Shown here: positions 11,304 through 22,267 of the stretch, one piece after another
Numbering within the stretch: position 1 is the first letter of the stretch
Layout of the letters: each line of letters opens with the position of its first letter
Origin: Prosopocoilus inquinatus
Taxonomy: Eukaryota; Arthropoda; Insecta; Coleoptera; Lucanidae
DNA: 64,000 bases
NCBI GenBank assembly: GCA_036172665.1
Contig: JAYKNF010000015.1
Location: 2,046,001-2,110,000, forward strand
Direction: 5' to 3'
Made by a program: the position numbers and the translations under genes
Notes under the pieces: generated by a model
Database searches by the model: none
Seen by the model: the letters and a program-made list of their open reading frames with translations, nothing else
What the model was told of the DNA's origin: nothing

Positions 11304-11890
11304 GTATATAGGGTGTTCCATTTAAAATAAGAAAGTTGACATCACTTCCGGCGAAACCGGAAGTCCTATGACGACTAACAGTATATCGAAAAATTCCATT
11401 TTTTGTTTAGTTTATCGTCTCCAAAATTCAGGTTAATCGATAAATAAATAAAGATTCTAGATAGGTGAGCACATGGCGCGGGACACATATATATATATAT
11501 ACAGGATGTTCATGGGAAGCCGCTACAGTAGCTAACTCTTTTATTTGTATTTTTACGAAGTAACTTAAATTAGAAAAGTTTTAGGACTTCTCCTCCTCGT
11601 TTTTATGGTACTTTCGGAAAAACAAATGACAATCAGGTTTTCGAGATTTTCAATTGTTTTCAACTTTTTTAAATGGAATGGCGGTTTATTTAAGATTCAC
11701 CCTGTATATAGGGTGTTCCATTTAAAATAACAAAATTGATATCACTTCCGGCGAAACCGGAAGTCCAATGACGACTAGCAGTATGTCGAAAAATTCCACT
11801 TTTTGTTTAATTTATTGTCTCCAAAATTCAGGTTAATCGATTAATAAATAAAGATACTAAAAGAGTGAGCACATGATGCGGGACACCCGG
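11177..11890. repeat. Direct duplication of a 310-bp MITE/arm segment
   Basis: 11177-11486 and 11577-11890 share AGTTTTAGGACTTCTCC at the start and GCGGGACAC at the end with high identity. The second copy ends in CCGG before TATATA. The spacer 11487-11576 contains a different element end (CAGGATGTTCATGGG). That end recurs inverted near 48735-48815. Confidence 0.8.
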
Positions 11891-12550
11891 TATATATATG
11901 TACAGGGTGTCCCACTTAAGGCGGATTCTTTCATACCTCTCTAGTTATTAATTTTACGAAAAATTTCAAATGGAGGTTTCACAGGATAATCTAGAGCAGA
12001 TTTTAAAATTAGTTTGACATGTACAGAATCTCTCGTTTAGCCTGGGCTTTAGATCACTTCATTATTTTAAATGGAACACCCTATATATTTTTACATTTTC
12101 GGATTCTGGATTGAATTCTAATGTGACCTTATGTACCATACATAGGGTCTAATCTAAACCGTTTTCGCGTTATTCAACTTTTTAAAGAAAATTCCGCTCT
12201 TGCAGAACCTCAATCAAATGCAAATATCTTCCGAACAAATGACGTTAGGGACGGTTTTTTGCAAAAAGTTCGTCTTGAAACGCTTTTTCAGTTAAACTGT
12301 AAAGAAAAAAAATTAGCAACATAAGTTATTTAAAAAAAAATTAAAAAAACTTGAGAATATTCAAACAACGATAACTATTTCTTTTTTAATGGAATGCCAT
12401 ATGACTTTTATCATTATTAGATGCGCTATTTAATTCTCTTTTCAATGATATAGGGTTGTCGATATCTGTCGTTAATAGTTTTTTCACTATTAAAATTTCT
12501 TAGAAAAAATTTGTGCAAATCGTTTTTGATTGCAGTGAGAACCTCGAGCA

Positions 12551-12599
12551 GCCTCTGGACAGCTGTTTCAGCCCTGCTTGGGGCTTCTTCAGCAGAGAC
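12551..12599 (-). ncRNA. Hammerhead ribozyme (minus copy of palindrome)
   Basis: On the minus strand GTCTCTG pairs with CAGAGGC as a 7-bp stem I. The core CTGAAGA is followed by stem II AGCCC/GGGCT, then GAAA, then ACAGCTGT, which can close as a short stem III or dimerise. GTC precedes the predicted cleavage site. All core positions expected by the family are present. Confidence 0.75.
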
Positions 12600-12714
12600 G
12601 TAGCTCGACATTCCCACTGCAGACCAAAAACGACTTGCCCAATTTATTCTTTCATCGCAATTGCGAATAAATTGGGCAAGTCGTTTTTGGTCTGCAGTGG
12701 GAATGTCGAGCTAC

Positions 12715-12763
12715 GTTTCTGCTGAAGAAGCCCCAAGCAGGGCTGAAACAGCTGTCCAGAGGC
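12715..12763 (+). ncRNA. Hammerhead ribozyme (plus copy of palindrome)
   Basis: Stem I is GTTTCTG (12715-12721) with CAGAGGC (12757-12763), including two G-U pairs. CTGAAGA is at 12722-12728. Stem II is AGCCC/GGGCT, GAAA is at 12745-12748, and predicted cleavage follows C12756. Confidence 0.75.
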
Positions 12764-14144
12764 TGCTCGAGGTTCTCACTGCAATCAAAAACGATTTGCA
12801 CAAAATTTTTCTAAAATCTTTCATTATGCTTTGACAGCAAGCATGGCCGCCTTGCATGGGGGACTCATTAGGAGCAAATCCCGCTTCAATTTGTCTATCC
12901 TACTGCAATGTTAGGTCAAAAAGCGATAGTAAGATGTCGCTATTTTATAATTTCATTAAAATTTCTTTTACGATTTTTAAAAATACACGAAATATTGAGA
13001 CCTTTATGTTAGTTGCTATGGTTACACAGCAAACAAATTGTTTGTTTATTTTTCCCTAAGATTATTAAGTATCATGCGACATTCAAAATGTTCAAATTAA
13101 TCTTTAAGAAGGTTTCTTGCTTAAGAAAACATGACAGGTACGGATTTTACTCTTGCCATGGATATCCAAGCTAATAAACCCTAAGAAGAAACTTCTGTTG
13201 CTGTGGATTGATGCATGTGGACACAGCAAGACGTGCTCCAGCAGTTGGAATACTTTTAAACAAATTCGCTGTTACATGAAACTCTAAAATGGGGTCAAAT
13301 GAAGATACTGAGTAGGTCAACTGACAGGTCTTCTTGCATGAATCCACTTAATCGTTAAAAAATGTTTCAACTGTTGAAATACGTCTTGTTGCCTCGCAAG
13401 AGCGATAATTTTTTTAAAAAGTTGAATAACGCGAAAACGGTTTAGATTAGACCCTATGTATGGTAAACAAGGTCACATTAAAATTTAATCCAGAATTCGA
13501 AAATGTAAAAATATATATAGTGTTCCATTTAAAATAACGAAGTGCCCTAACGCCCAGGCTAAATGGAACACGCTGTACACGTCAAACTAATTTTAAAATA
13601 TGCTCCACATGATCCTGTGAAACTTTCATATGCAATAACATAGGCCCAATAAGAGACAAAGAAATTATCAATGTTGAGAGAAAAAAAATTCAACTCCCTG
13701 TGTAGCACCAAGATTGCATTGAAACAATTTTACGGACGTTGGACCAACGATCATCGATGAAGAATATTGTGCTATATTTTAACGATTCCGACGACGATTA
13801 CATGATAGTGTGCGGTGATCATAATGCACAATTAAGTGTCAAATCAGAGCGGAAACAGCGCGGTGGCGGTGCGGCCATAAGAAGAACATGCAAGTTCGCC
13901 ACCGTGACGCGCCTCGTTTAAAGCGGCGCGCAAACCAGAGCGGTAGCAAACGCGGTGGCGGACGCGGTGGCGATGCGGTGAAACGTTGTGCTTGTGATTA
14001 AACGGAAGAGGGCAAATCTGGGCGATCTAGAAAACGCGCCCGCTCTCCTTTCAGCGAACTATCGCGTACCGCATAGTGGTGTGCGGTAGAACGCTCCGTG
14101 CACCATTTTCCCGTACAGTTCGTGCGATCTGCTGCAAAATTACC

Positions 14145-14297
14145 ATGTGTGATACAGAAACACTCATAGAAAAAGTGCGAGAGCAACCTATTTTATATAA
14201 TTTGTCTCGCAGTGAATATAAAAATATATAAAATAAAGATAAAATATGGGACGAAATTAGTAATACTATTGGTGGAACGAGTAAAACTATTTTGTAA
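14145..14297 (+). pseudogene. MADF-domain protein fragment (Harbinger ORF1)
   Basis: Starts at ATG 14145. It reads like the first half of a MADF/Myb-like DNA-binding domain: LIEKVREQPILYNLS, an in-frame stop, then WDEISNTIGG. MADF proteins accompany PIF/Harbinger transposases and help bind the element ends. The internal TAA and abrupt end show it is broken. Confidence 0.7.
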
Positions 14298-14447
14298 CAT
14301 TTGTATTTTTTAAGAAAAAAAATTTCATGTTAATGTTTAATTATTATTTAAACGAAACGAATCTTTCACGTATTTGAAAGCGGTCTTTTGGCCTTCTTGC
14401 ATTATTTTAAAGATTTACAAAGACTCCTGCAATAGGCTCATTTTCTT

Positions 14448-14642
14448 CTAAAAATTAAGCGACAGGTCACAATTTTTTATGCGCAAGTAATTGTGTAACA
14501 CACAAATAGTATTAACAATAATTATGGCTGTTTCAATTTTTACTTCAATAGGTCTCAAAAGTAGCCGCCATTTGTGAGTCCATTGATGAAAATTTTGAAC
14601 TAATTTCAATTTAGCGATAATTGATCGCGTCGGTGTGCGCAC
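14448..14642 (-). pseudogene. PIF/Harbinger transposase C-terminal fragment
   Basis: The peptide RPIEVKIETAIIIVNTICVLHNYLR matches the end of the DDE_Tnp_4 (HARBI1-like) fold, where LHNYLR is a family signature. Only the last part remains; the catalytic DDE residues have been deleted. It is convergent with the MADF fragment, the usual Harbinger arrangement. Confidence 0.75.
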
Positions 14643-15022
14643 CCGTTTGTTCGCTCTATGACCGTATCGCCACCGCGTCCGCCACCACGTGTGGCTACCG
14701 CTCTGGTTTGCGCGCCGCTTTAAGCGAAGCCCAAACCAGAGCGGAAAATCTCTCGGTGGCGAATTTGTATATTATTCTTATGGCCGTACCGCCACCGCGC
14801 CAATTCCGCTCTGGTTCGACACTTAATTGCGCATTATGATCATCGCATACTATTATGTAATCGTCGTCGGAATCGTTATAATATAGCACAATATTCTTCA
14901 TCGATGATCGCTGCTCTAACGCCCGTAAAATTTTCAATGCAATCTTGGTGCTACACAGGGAGTTGAATTTTTTTTATCTCAACATTAATAATTTCTTTGT
15001 CTCTTACTGGGCCTATGTTATT

Positions 15023-15593
15023 AAATATAACGGGTATTATCCAAAAAAAGTCACAAAAATACCAGCAAGCATCCGCGTCGGGTATTTTCGAAAAAGTCAA
15101 TTAAAAACGGAAGTTATGAACGAGTGCGTGCGTGTACATTAATAATAAAGTGCAGATGGGACAAAAGCCGTAAGATGAACAAAAATATTAACATAACGTC
15201 GGGAATTATTTAAATCAATCAATTTAATAAAGGATTGTTTAAATAAATTCAACGTTAAATGTCAAAACGAATAATAAATATTTAAAGGAAAGCTAGCGTA
15301 TCAGTATTGTAAAAATAAATATCAAACAATTAATAACTCCATTGCAGGAACTTAGTTTGTTAAAACCCGTTTAAAATAAAGGAATACATTTCATTTATTG
15401 TTGCAAAATCAAAAATTTGTTAAATAAAGCCATAGAAGAAAATGAACAATTTTAATTTGTTCTGAATTTTATTCAAAATGATAATTGAGCTTTTATTTAC
15501 AACAATTAGAAAAGAGCCCAAGAGATTGTTATAAACAACAAACAAAAAGGTCACGACCCTGGACCTATAAGAGTTTCATGTTAAAAATTTATA
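15023..15593. other. No recognisable feature
   Basis: AT-rich spacer between two elements; no coding or repeat signal seen. Confidence 0.5.
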
Positions 15594-16701
15594 CCGGGTG
15601 GAAAGATTCAAACCCGAACATAGCAAACTTGCGTTGAAAACTACGTTTCTGTAGATTACTGCTCGCCATTTAAAGGTGCAAAAATGGTAATGGTATGAAA
15701 TGAATGAGAAAATTAAAGCCAATATTATCGTGTTAAAATTATTCCTAAATATTAATACATTCAGAATAAAAAATTTTCAAATTTTAAATGAAAAGTTTAG
15801 TCGCCTATGTAAGATTTTTGAAACTGTCAGTTCTTTTCAGTTAACGGAAAATAATTTATACTTCAGTCAAAAAGTATTATGATTATGAATAATTATACGG
15901 GCTAAATAATAGGTACTCTTATAGTTTAAGTTACAACGATTGTTTCTTAATTAGAATAACTTTATCCTGCGTCTTAGCATACAAAAATATTGTTGTTTCT
16001 GATTCTATCAATCATTCAATTTAAACTTGATTCTAAATCAGTTTTAAATTTCAATTGTACAAGAATTAAAAAAGTTTCACACGACTATACACTGTTCAAG
16101 AATACAATATAACATAAAACTGTAAAGAATATTTACACAAATCCCACATGAATTCCACAAATTCAGTTACCATCATTTTTTTTTTTTCAAAATTAACGAG
16201 AAAGTAGGAATGTATTTTGTGAAGCAATGAGAGCAAATAAATAAATCATAAGTTTTTCATCATCAGTATGTTTCACGGATGAATGAACTTTTATTTTGAA
16301 TTGTTTTGAAACAGAAGCCTATTGTAGAAAATTCTGGTTATTGAGTTGCAAACTTCAAGTCTGACATACTAAGGCGACTGCATTTTAAAAAGTTTTACTG
16401 CAATATAAATATGCATATATATAATTTAGTATCAAGTTTAAATTGAATGATTGATAGAATCAGGAACAACAATATTTTTGTATGCTAAGACGCAGGATAA
16501 AGTTATTCTAATTAAGAAACAATCGTTGTAACTTAAACTATAAGAGTACCTATTATTTAGCCCGTATAATTATTCATAATCATAATACTTTTTGACTGAC
16601 GTATAAATTATTTTCCGTTAACTGAAAAGAACTGACAGTTTCAAAAATCTTACATAGGCGACTAAATTTTTCATTTAAAATTTGAAAATTTTTTATTCTG
16701 A

Positions 16702-18021
16702 TGGCCGGTTTCACAAAGCTTTGTTAAAGCGTTGATTAACTAATCAACCGTTAAGTTTAATCATTGTTAAAAATTTGATGCTGTTTCACAAAACAAAAAA
16801 CTATTATGTTAATCTCTGATTAACTAATTGGAGTTTACGTTTGGCAACATCGAAAAATTGCCACTTTGACACCGCTTTAAAGTAATCTGCCGCCATGGCG
16901 TCAGGCCTGCAATCAGGTAGTGCGAGGTTAGAAACTCAAAATAAATACATACATCTTAAATTCTTCGCATTAGTGCAGTTAATGATTTTTAAAAATGAAA
17001 AAGGAAAAGAGAAAGGGAGGAAGGAAACTTTAGTGCAGTTGAATTACTTGAACATATGTGTATGGCAGACACATTTTCTGTTGTGGTACAGCTCAACGGA
17101 ATTACCATCAGATGAAATAATTTTAACATGGGGTACAATATGTAGTGCCAATGACATGAGAAAAGCATAATGTTAACTTGTAGAGCTTCTTCTATTGGCA
17201 ATTTAATTAACTGTTTGCTTTGCCTTGCAATAAAATGAATGACACGATGAATTATTCTACGTATCAATGGTTTCTGAAAGTATAGGGAATCAGCTGTTGA
17301 AATATTTCAGTGGATAATAAGGTAAGTTTATCAGCAACTGATTTGTACCATAAAATAAGTTTATTTTTGCTTGTTGCAGGTTCTAGTGTGGGACCAAAGA
17401 GTTCATAACTCCTTTGGAAAAGCGATACGTTAAATTCATTATCATCCAAATCATTAAAAGGATTATTTCTGTCTCTTATAAAATGAATTCTACCTTAAGG
17501 AGGCATTTCTTTATCGTCAGAGAAGAAAGTGAAGTTGCAGACATTTTGAAATAATTTCGAATTGTTTGTTCTTGAAAATAATTTCCGAAATAGTGTCGTC
17601 AAAATTAATCAATAAACCAAATGAGTAAAAAGTACAGAAATGTCATTATTTTTAATATTTAAGGTACGTTACATTTTTAAATAAAATTATAATTATTTTT
17701 TAGATATATGTGAGGAATTTTTATATCAAAAAAGCTTGATAATAACTATGGAAAATTCACTCGTTACTTTTTAATCGCTGGAATTCTATCGATTAATCTA
17801 ACGCCTGATTAGACAGAAGTAAACGAAGCGTTATCTCTTAATCAAGCTTTGTGAAACACTTAACGGAGCATTAAGACTATTTGACGACCGATTAGAGAGC
17901 GAGCCGTTTAGTAATCATCGTTAAGTTAATCATCGTTAAATGCGGTTGTTTTCCTATTTAATCATTCGTTACAGAGTTAATCGGAACTTAAATATTTGAC
18001 GAAGCTTTGTGAAACCGGCCA
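16702..18021 (-). mobile_element. PIF/Harbinger element with TGA target duplication
   Basis: Ends TGGCCGGTTTCACAAAGC / GCTTTGTGAAACCGGCCA. Flanked by TGA (16699-16701, 18022-18024). The uninterrupted opposite arm (about 15764-15775) shows the empty site with a single TGA, which proves the boundaries. Contains transposase remnants on the minus strand. Confidence 0.85.
16989..17449 (-). pseudogene. Harbinger transposase remnant
   Basis: Read on the minus strand, 17449-17264 gives an N-terminal peptide (MDDNEFNVSLFQRSYELFG). A second frame gives IRRIIHRVIHFIARQSKQL, then IKLP, the usual lead-in to the catalytic core. One frame over, FSHVIGTTYCTPC aligns with the FPHVIGAIDGTH-type motif, with the catalytic Asp replaced. 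Several frameshifts and stops are present, and no ORF for a MADF partner was seen. The plus-strand frame at 16895-17170 has no family resemblance. Confidence 0.55.
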
Positions 18022-19024
18022 TGAATGTATTAATATTTAGGAATAATTTTAACACGATAATATTGGCCTTAATTTTCTCTTTCCTTTCATACCATTACCA
18101 TTTCTGTATCTTTAAATGGCGAGCAGCAATTTACAGAAACTTAGTTCTCAATGCAAGTTTGCTATGTTCGAGTTTGAAACTTTCCACCCGGTATACGTTA
18201 TTATAAACAAAAATTGTTGTAGGAAAAATAACAATAATGTAACAATATGTCATTTAAAATTCTAGTACGTTTTGTAGATTTAGATACACAGCAGACAAGC
18301 CATTGATATTGGCAAAAAGGATCCGGCATTCTTTGACTTTACTTACAGAATCTTTTAAAATTAAATTTAGCCCATGAGCATAGTAATGTACAAAGAGCTC
18401 TTCAGAGCTCCTGAAGAGCAACACTTTTTATTTTTGATTGCAAACCATTTAATTCGCCCGACATTATAGATCATACGTTTGTCCAATTAGCTACTTAAAT
18501 CAAAATTTAGAAATTTATCAGTTAACATTGTAAATAGATCGATGACTTTGCGCCCCGCGCTGCAGAACTTCACCTTCTTTTACATATCTAAAAATTACGG
18601 ATAATTGTGACAAAAATTGAAAATCTGTGACTTCATCCACCTGCCAAGAGAAACAAGGCGTTTCGTTTATAATTCTTATCAATACTACTAATTAAATAAT
18701 TTTGAAAAATTTTTGAAAGACCGTTGAACACAGAAGACTCATCTAAGAAGAACTTAAATTTATTATGAAATTTTGACAATAAATCGGCAAATTCCCTGAA
18801 ATTTCCTTGATTAAGAGAATCCCGTGATTCATCATGGCCTCTAAATGCCTGCTCTTGGGTTCCTAAATAAACGATCATGTCAATTAAACGTTTTACAATA
18901 CCCCTATTTTCTTTGACCGTTTCATTACGCTTTAAAATGTTTTAACACAAAATTGTTATTTTTGGTTATAGAGTTGTTCGGCAGGATGGGCTGGTTTAGT
19001 TTTTTTAAGACACTCTTGTTGTAC

Positions 19025-19064
19025 GCCTTATATTTCGAAACAGATTTGTTCCATTATCAGAGGC
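19025..19064 (-). ncRNA. Degenerate hammerhead motif at PLE 3' end
   Basis: Minus strand: GCCT pairs with AGGC (stem I). CTGATAA is the core with one change from CUGANGA (the invariant G is A). GGAAC/GTTTC forms stem II, then GAAA, and ATAT forms a 2-bp stem III. The changed core G predicts loss of activity. Confidence 0.6.
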
Positions 19065-19630
19065 TCTAAGATGATATAAAATATGAGTTCGTGAAGAACT
19101 ATGAACAATGAATTGTTACTTACAACAGCTTAAGGGTTCCAACTGAAACAACACATTACAATAATTAAATAAAAATAAAAAAATGTACAAGAAATCTTGT
19201 TGAAAAGTTGATTAAGACATATTAAAAACCAGTGTAAAAGGGACGGACAAAAATTATAGTATCAAATTGCGGACGTGAAAGTCTGGGAAGCACAAGGATC
19301 AAGGACCACATTTGATTAAAAATTCAGCGGCAAATTTGAGATTAAAAATGGAAGGGTTAGGATCTGTTTATGTTCTTTTCTTTTTCCATTAAATTACAAT
19401 AGATGTTACTTAAGTTTTGTATGTCCGATTGTGAATTCATAGTGTTAGCATGAGTGTAAATGTGAAACATTTCAATAGAAAGTCCTTTTTTTGTAGGTTG
19501 TTCTCCGTCGTAATCACCTCTACACTCTCTAAATTAATATCATGATTAAATTCATTAATGTGATTGACAAGTGAGTTTGAGTTGTTGTTATGTTTAATGT
19601 CACTTTTGTGTTTCATGACACGTTCTTTTA

Positions 19631-21273
19631 GGCTGCCCACACATTCATGAAGCAAAAACGCTTTAAAGCAAAACGTTTTGCTGCAATGCAAAACATTTCG
19701 GTTAGTCACACACTGATGAAGCAAAATGTTTTCAGGCAAAACGCTGTCGGGCAAAACGTTTTCACGCAAAACGCTTTACTGCATTATAAAGGGTGCGTTT
19801 CATTTGCGCGCTTATTCGCTTTGAGCGTTTGTAAGGATTGCTTAACCTGTTCCTTTTGGTTTTGCAAACGTTCACAAAGCGCTAGGTGACGATATGGAAA
19901 CGTCATTGTGACGTCATAGTCTGTGCTCACAATCGCTTATTCCATCGAGGTAGGGCAGCAAAAGCGTGAGCGCTTAATGGCGCTTATGCCACAAATGGAA
20001 CGTATGAGGGAATCATCCTCACACAGGTAGCAGTCTAGTAGCGGTTGGTTATAAATATTGCGTTGCAGCTATTTATGTTTGGTTTAATTTCACTAATGAA
20101 GTTAATTTTCATGGTTATAATAGAAAATGATTTTATGGGGCAGATTTTAAAAAACTGTGCACCTTATTTCTGACATACTATATTTTTGTTTCAAAATACT
20201 GACAAGCAGATATCTTAGGTGTCCATATATTCTAATGATCCTGTCTTGTATATCCATTATTGATCAAATGATATAAAACTTAAACTGGCACAGGTTTGCA
20301 AAATTTACTTTTGAAATATTGCTGTCGTTCATTTTTTTGTGAAATTTAACTATGTATATTTCAAAAGGCGTTGGTCTTTAGCGTCTTTAGGAAGATAATT
20401 AATTGTAGTACTGCAGCACCGCACAAGTTGTGAAGGTTATGAATTTATTGTGCACACAACAGCCAAAAGAAACACTTTTGCTTATAACGCCTGATGCGAC
20501 TAAGCGTCAAAGGAAACAGCAGAAAATAGCGCTTGTAAGCGTAAGCGCTTGAAGCATATGAGCGCGCAAACGAAACGCACCCAAAGCAATACGACGTAAC
20601 ATCGAAGAAATAAAAAAATGTTCCGTATGAATCATTTACCTCTTTTTGCTGATTAAACGAAATGTACAAATAAATCTTACGATTTTTAGAAAAATGTGAT
20701 ACCTTTGCTGGCTGCCATAATTAATTTCTTTTTTTATTAAAATCGCTATTATAATTAGTTAATGACTTCGGACGATGAGTCTGTGGCAGTTTTTATAAAT
20801 GTGTGCAAAAGAAGCAATGAGTAATAAAAGAAAACGCTATTGGATGCGTCCTGTAAATGAAGAAAGGGTTAAAAAAATACTCTGGATACCTATGGAACCT
20901 GTAGGACACTTTGTCCGTTGCATTATTTTCTCTTCTTTTCTCTTGTTTCATCAAAAGAAGATACACGCGTCCCTAGGACGAAAAAACGCTACTTCAGCAG
21001 AAATATTTTTTTTGGTTGCGTATTATTTAGTTTCACGTTAAAAACACATTCACAGATCGAAACGCTTTAAGTAAAAACGTTTTGACTGCAATCTGCTTTA
21101 CAGCAAAACGCTTTAAGTGAAAACGTTTTGACTGCAATTGTTTTAGCGTGCTTTAAACTGCTTTTTGTTTTGATCAGCCAGTGTCTTATTTAAAGCATTA
21201 AAAAAGCACGTTCTAACAAGATTAGTCAAAAACGTTTTGTAGAAACGTGCTTTTGCTTTATGAATGTGTGGGC
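19631..21273. mobile_element. PIF/Harbinger-like MITE inserted in the PLE
   Basis: Ends GGCTGCCCACACATTCATGA and GAATGTGTGGGCC. Flanking triplets are TTA (19628-19630) and CTA (21274-21276), one change from a perfect duplication. The same MITE at 52989-53831 has a perfect TTA duplication. Subterminal sequence is rich in AAAACGTTTTGC-like motifs on both sides. No transposase. Contains the nested element at 19791-20582. Confidence 0.85.
19791..20582. mobile_element. Second small inverted-repeat element nested in the MITE
   Basis: Ends GGGTGCGTTTCATTTGCGCGC and GCGCGCAAACGAAACGCACCC. Flanked by AAA on both sides; the other MITE copy (about 53132) shows the empty site with a single AAA. No protein-coding sequence. 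Superfamily not assigned (3-bp duplication). Confidence 0.85.
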
Positions 21274-22267
21274 CCTAGATGTTGTGAAGTTTATCCAATG
21301 TAGACCTGATTACAACGACAACAGCCCATACGATAAATAACATTTCTTTTTAATTCATCAGTAATCTGTTCTTTTAAATTGGAAAGTAGATTATTAACCG
21401 TTTTAACATTTTTGAAGACTAAAGTTTTATTTTCTAATGACAACAAATTGTTGTTGTTTTAGTTTGAATTTCATCAATAAAAGGAAAAGATTTGAAAGTT
21501 TTTTTACAGTGTTCAATTCATACGGATTTAAGTTATGGTTTATAGTTTTTTTGGCCAAATTGAAATCATGACTGATAATGAGTTTATTGATGAAAGATTT
21601 GGATAACTGTTTTGTTGTAAAATGTTCGATAATTTATTTAGATTTTTTTCTTTAAATGTTATATGAAATTTTTAGTCACAACAAAAGAGTGTCTTAAAAA
21701 AACTAAACCAGCCCAATCTTGTCGAACAACCACATAACCAAAACTCTATAATTTTGTGTTTCAACAAGCACGGTATACTTCCCAAGTTTTCAAATCAAAA
21801 TGTTTTGACGAAATGCCGAACTAAGTGAAACCTGTATAGTTTGGTATTGTTTATCGAGTAATTTTAACTTTAACGATAAATAAGTATGTTCTTCTGATTG
21901 TTCATGTTTTTGTAAAGATATTAAAACACATCAGTTTTAAATCACTATATCCACTTGAATTCTATGGACTTTGAGTACTTCCCGTCAAGAGTAAACAATT
22001 CCAACAATATAATTTATTTGTTGTTTCACTACCTGTTAGCCAATTATATTTCTTGTACCAATTCGTATTGAAAGCTCTATTACTGCCACGATTGTTAGAA
22101 ACAACCAGATTTTTTATATCCGGAGACGGTTTCAATTTATGAATAAAAATTTTATCGTCGAATTTGAAACTGTTGAATTTATTCTTCAACAAATAGTACA
22201 CAATATCACCTTTATCAGTCACCACACCCCATATAGCATTTACACTCATACTTATGAAATCTGCCAT

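Larger units (their letters stand above)
3135..11486. mobile_element. Second long-inverted-repeat element, host of Gypsy-1
   Basis: Left arm 3135-3651 starts CCGGGTGTCCCGC after TATATA. The right arm 10781-11486 is its reverse complement and ends GCGGGACAC before (AT)n. The arms can be followed base by base through the motifs GGAACACCCTATATA and CTTCCGG. Gypsy-1 inserted near the centre, and a small MITE interrupts the right arm at 11158-11303. No transposase is seen. The related copy at 57000-60655 shares the same arm sequence. Open frame 3226-3492 lies in the arm and is not a gene. Confidence 0.8.
12501..12954. mobile_element. 454-bp palindromic hammerhead element with 12-bp target duplication
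   Basis: Flanked by the direct repeat ATTAAAATTTCT at 12489-12500 and 12955-12966. The left part (12501-12655) is an inverted copy of 12661-12820, so each strand carries a hammerhead motif. The tail 12821-12954 matches the unit seen again at 59100-59290. There is no credible protein; frames in it arise from the palindrome. The long target duplication and inverted arrangement resemble Penelope-like insertions. Confidence 0.8.
11903..13633. mobile_element. Long-inverted-repeat element with CAGGGTGTCCC end, interrupted by hammerhead element
   Basis: The left end CAGGGTGTCCCACTT follows TATA. Sequence 11960-12290 recurs inverted at about 13385-13630 (shared motifs GTTTCACAGGAT, TTAGCCTGGGC, GTCTAATCTAAACCG). 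The right terminus was lost or is masked by the adjoining Harbinger element, so the exact end is unclear. The middle is AT-rich with no gene. Confidence 0.65.
13634..15022. mobile_element. Internally deleted PIF/Harbinger element with long inverted ends
   Basis: 13634-13990 and 14620-15022 are inverted copies starting ACATAGGCCCA. Between them are remnants of the two genes typical of PIF/Harbinger: a MADF protein and a DDE transposase in opposite orientation. The inverted ends are GC-richer than the surroundings (repeated GGTGGCG). The exact 3-bp target duplication is not resolved. Confidence 0.72.
15594..18191. mobile_element. Long-inverted-repeat element, CCGGGTGGAAAG ends, TA-flanked
   Basis: Left arm 15594-16040 and right arm 16410-18191 are inverted copies, with TATA outside each CCGG end. 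The right arm is split by the Harbinger at 16702-18021. The loop has no gene. The terminal CCGG and TA flanks match the elements at 941 and 3135, though the rest of the sequence differs. Confidence 0.82.
19437..21660 (-). pseudogene. PLE GIY-YIG endonuclease remnant, split by a MITE
   Basis: Minus-strand 21430-21277 gives KTVNNLLSNLKEQI, then MGCCRCNQVYIG, the zinc-like CxxC and YIG motifs, followed by a stop. After the MITE the text continues at 19627 with LKERVMKHKSDI and runs to 19437. It covers the conserved Arg/His helix and the later VEVITTENN segment. The region before 21430 is out of frame with stops. The reverse transcriptase is absent. Confidence 0.8.
18944..21796 (-). mobile_element. 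Penelope-like element with 10-bp target duplication
   Basis: Flanked by AAAATGTTTT at 18934-18943 and 21797-21806; the interrupted host frame confirms the site. The last 85 bases at each end are inverted copies of each other (18944-19025, 21676-21762), an arrangement known for PLE insertions. It is 5'-truncated: only the end of the linker and the GIY-YIG endonuclease remain. It is itself interrupted by a MITE at 19631-21273. Confidence 0.85.
18250..22267 (-). pseudogene. hAT-type TTF zinc-finger/DUF4371 protein, split by a PLE
   Basis: The N-terminal part (22267-21807) contains the TTF-type zinc finger (NTNWYKKYNWL...KLYCWNCLL) and a KHEQSEEH segment. After the PLE insertion the frame resumes at 18933 with NETVKENRGIVKRLI and the DUF4371 signature FRGHDES...LNQGNF (about 18780-18850). 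Shifted fragments further on resemble the ALFVHCYAHxLNL region (about 18370-18420). The C-terminal hAT dimerisation domain is missing; the adjoining inverted-repeat element ends at 18191. Such proteins are hAT transposases or ZMYM1-like relatives. Removing the PLE and one duplicated target restores the frame across the junction. Other frameshifts and a stop make it a pseudogene. Confidence 0.8.
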
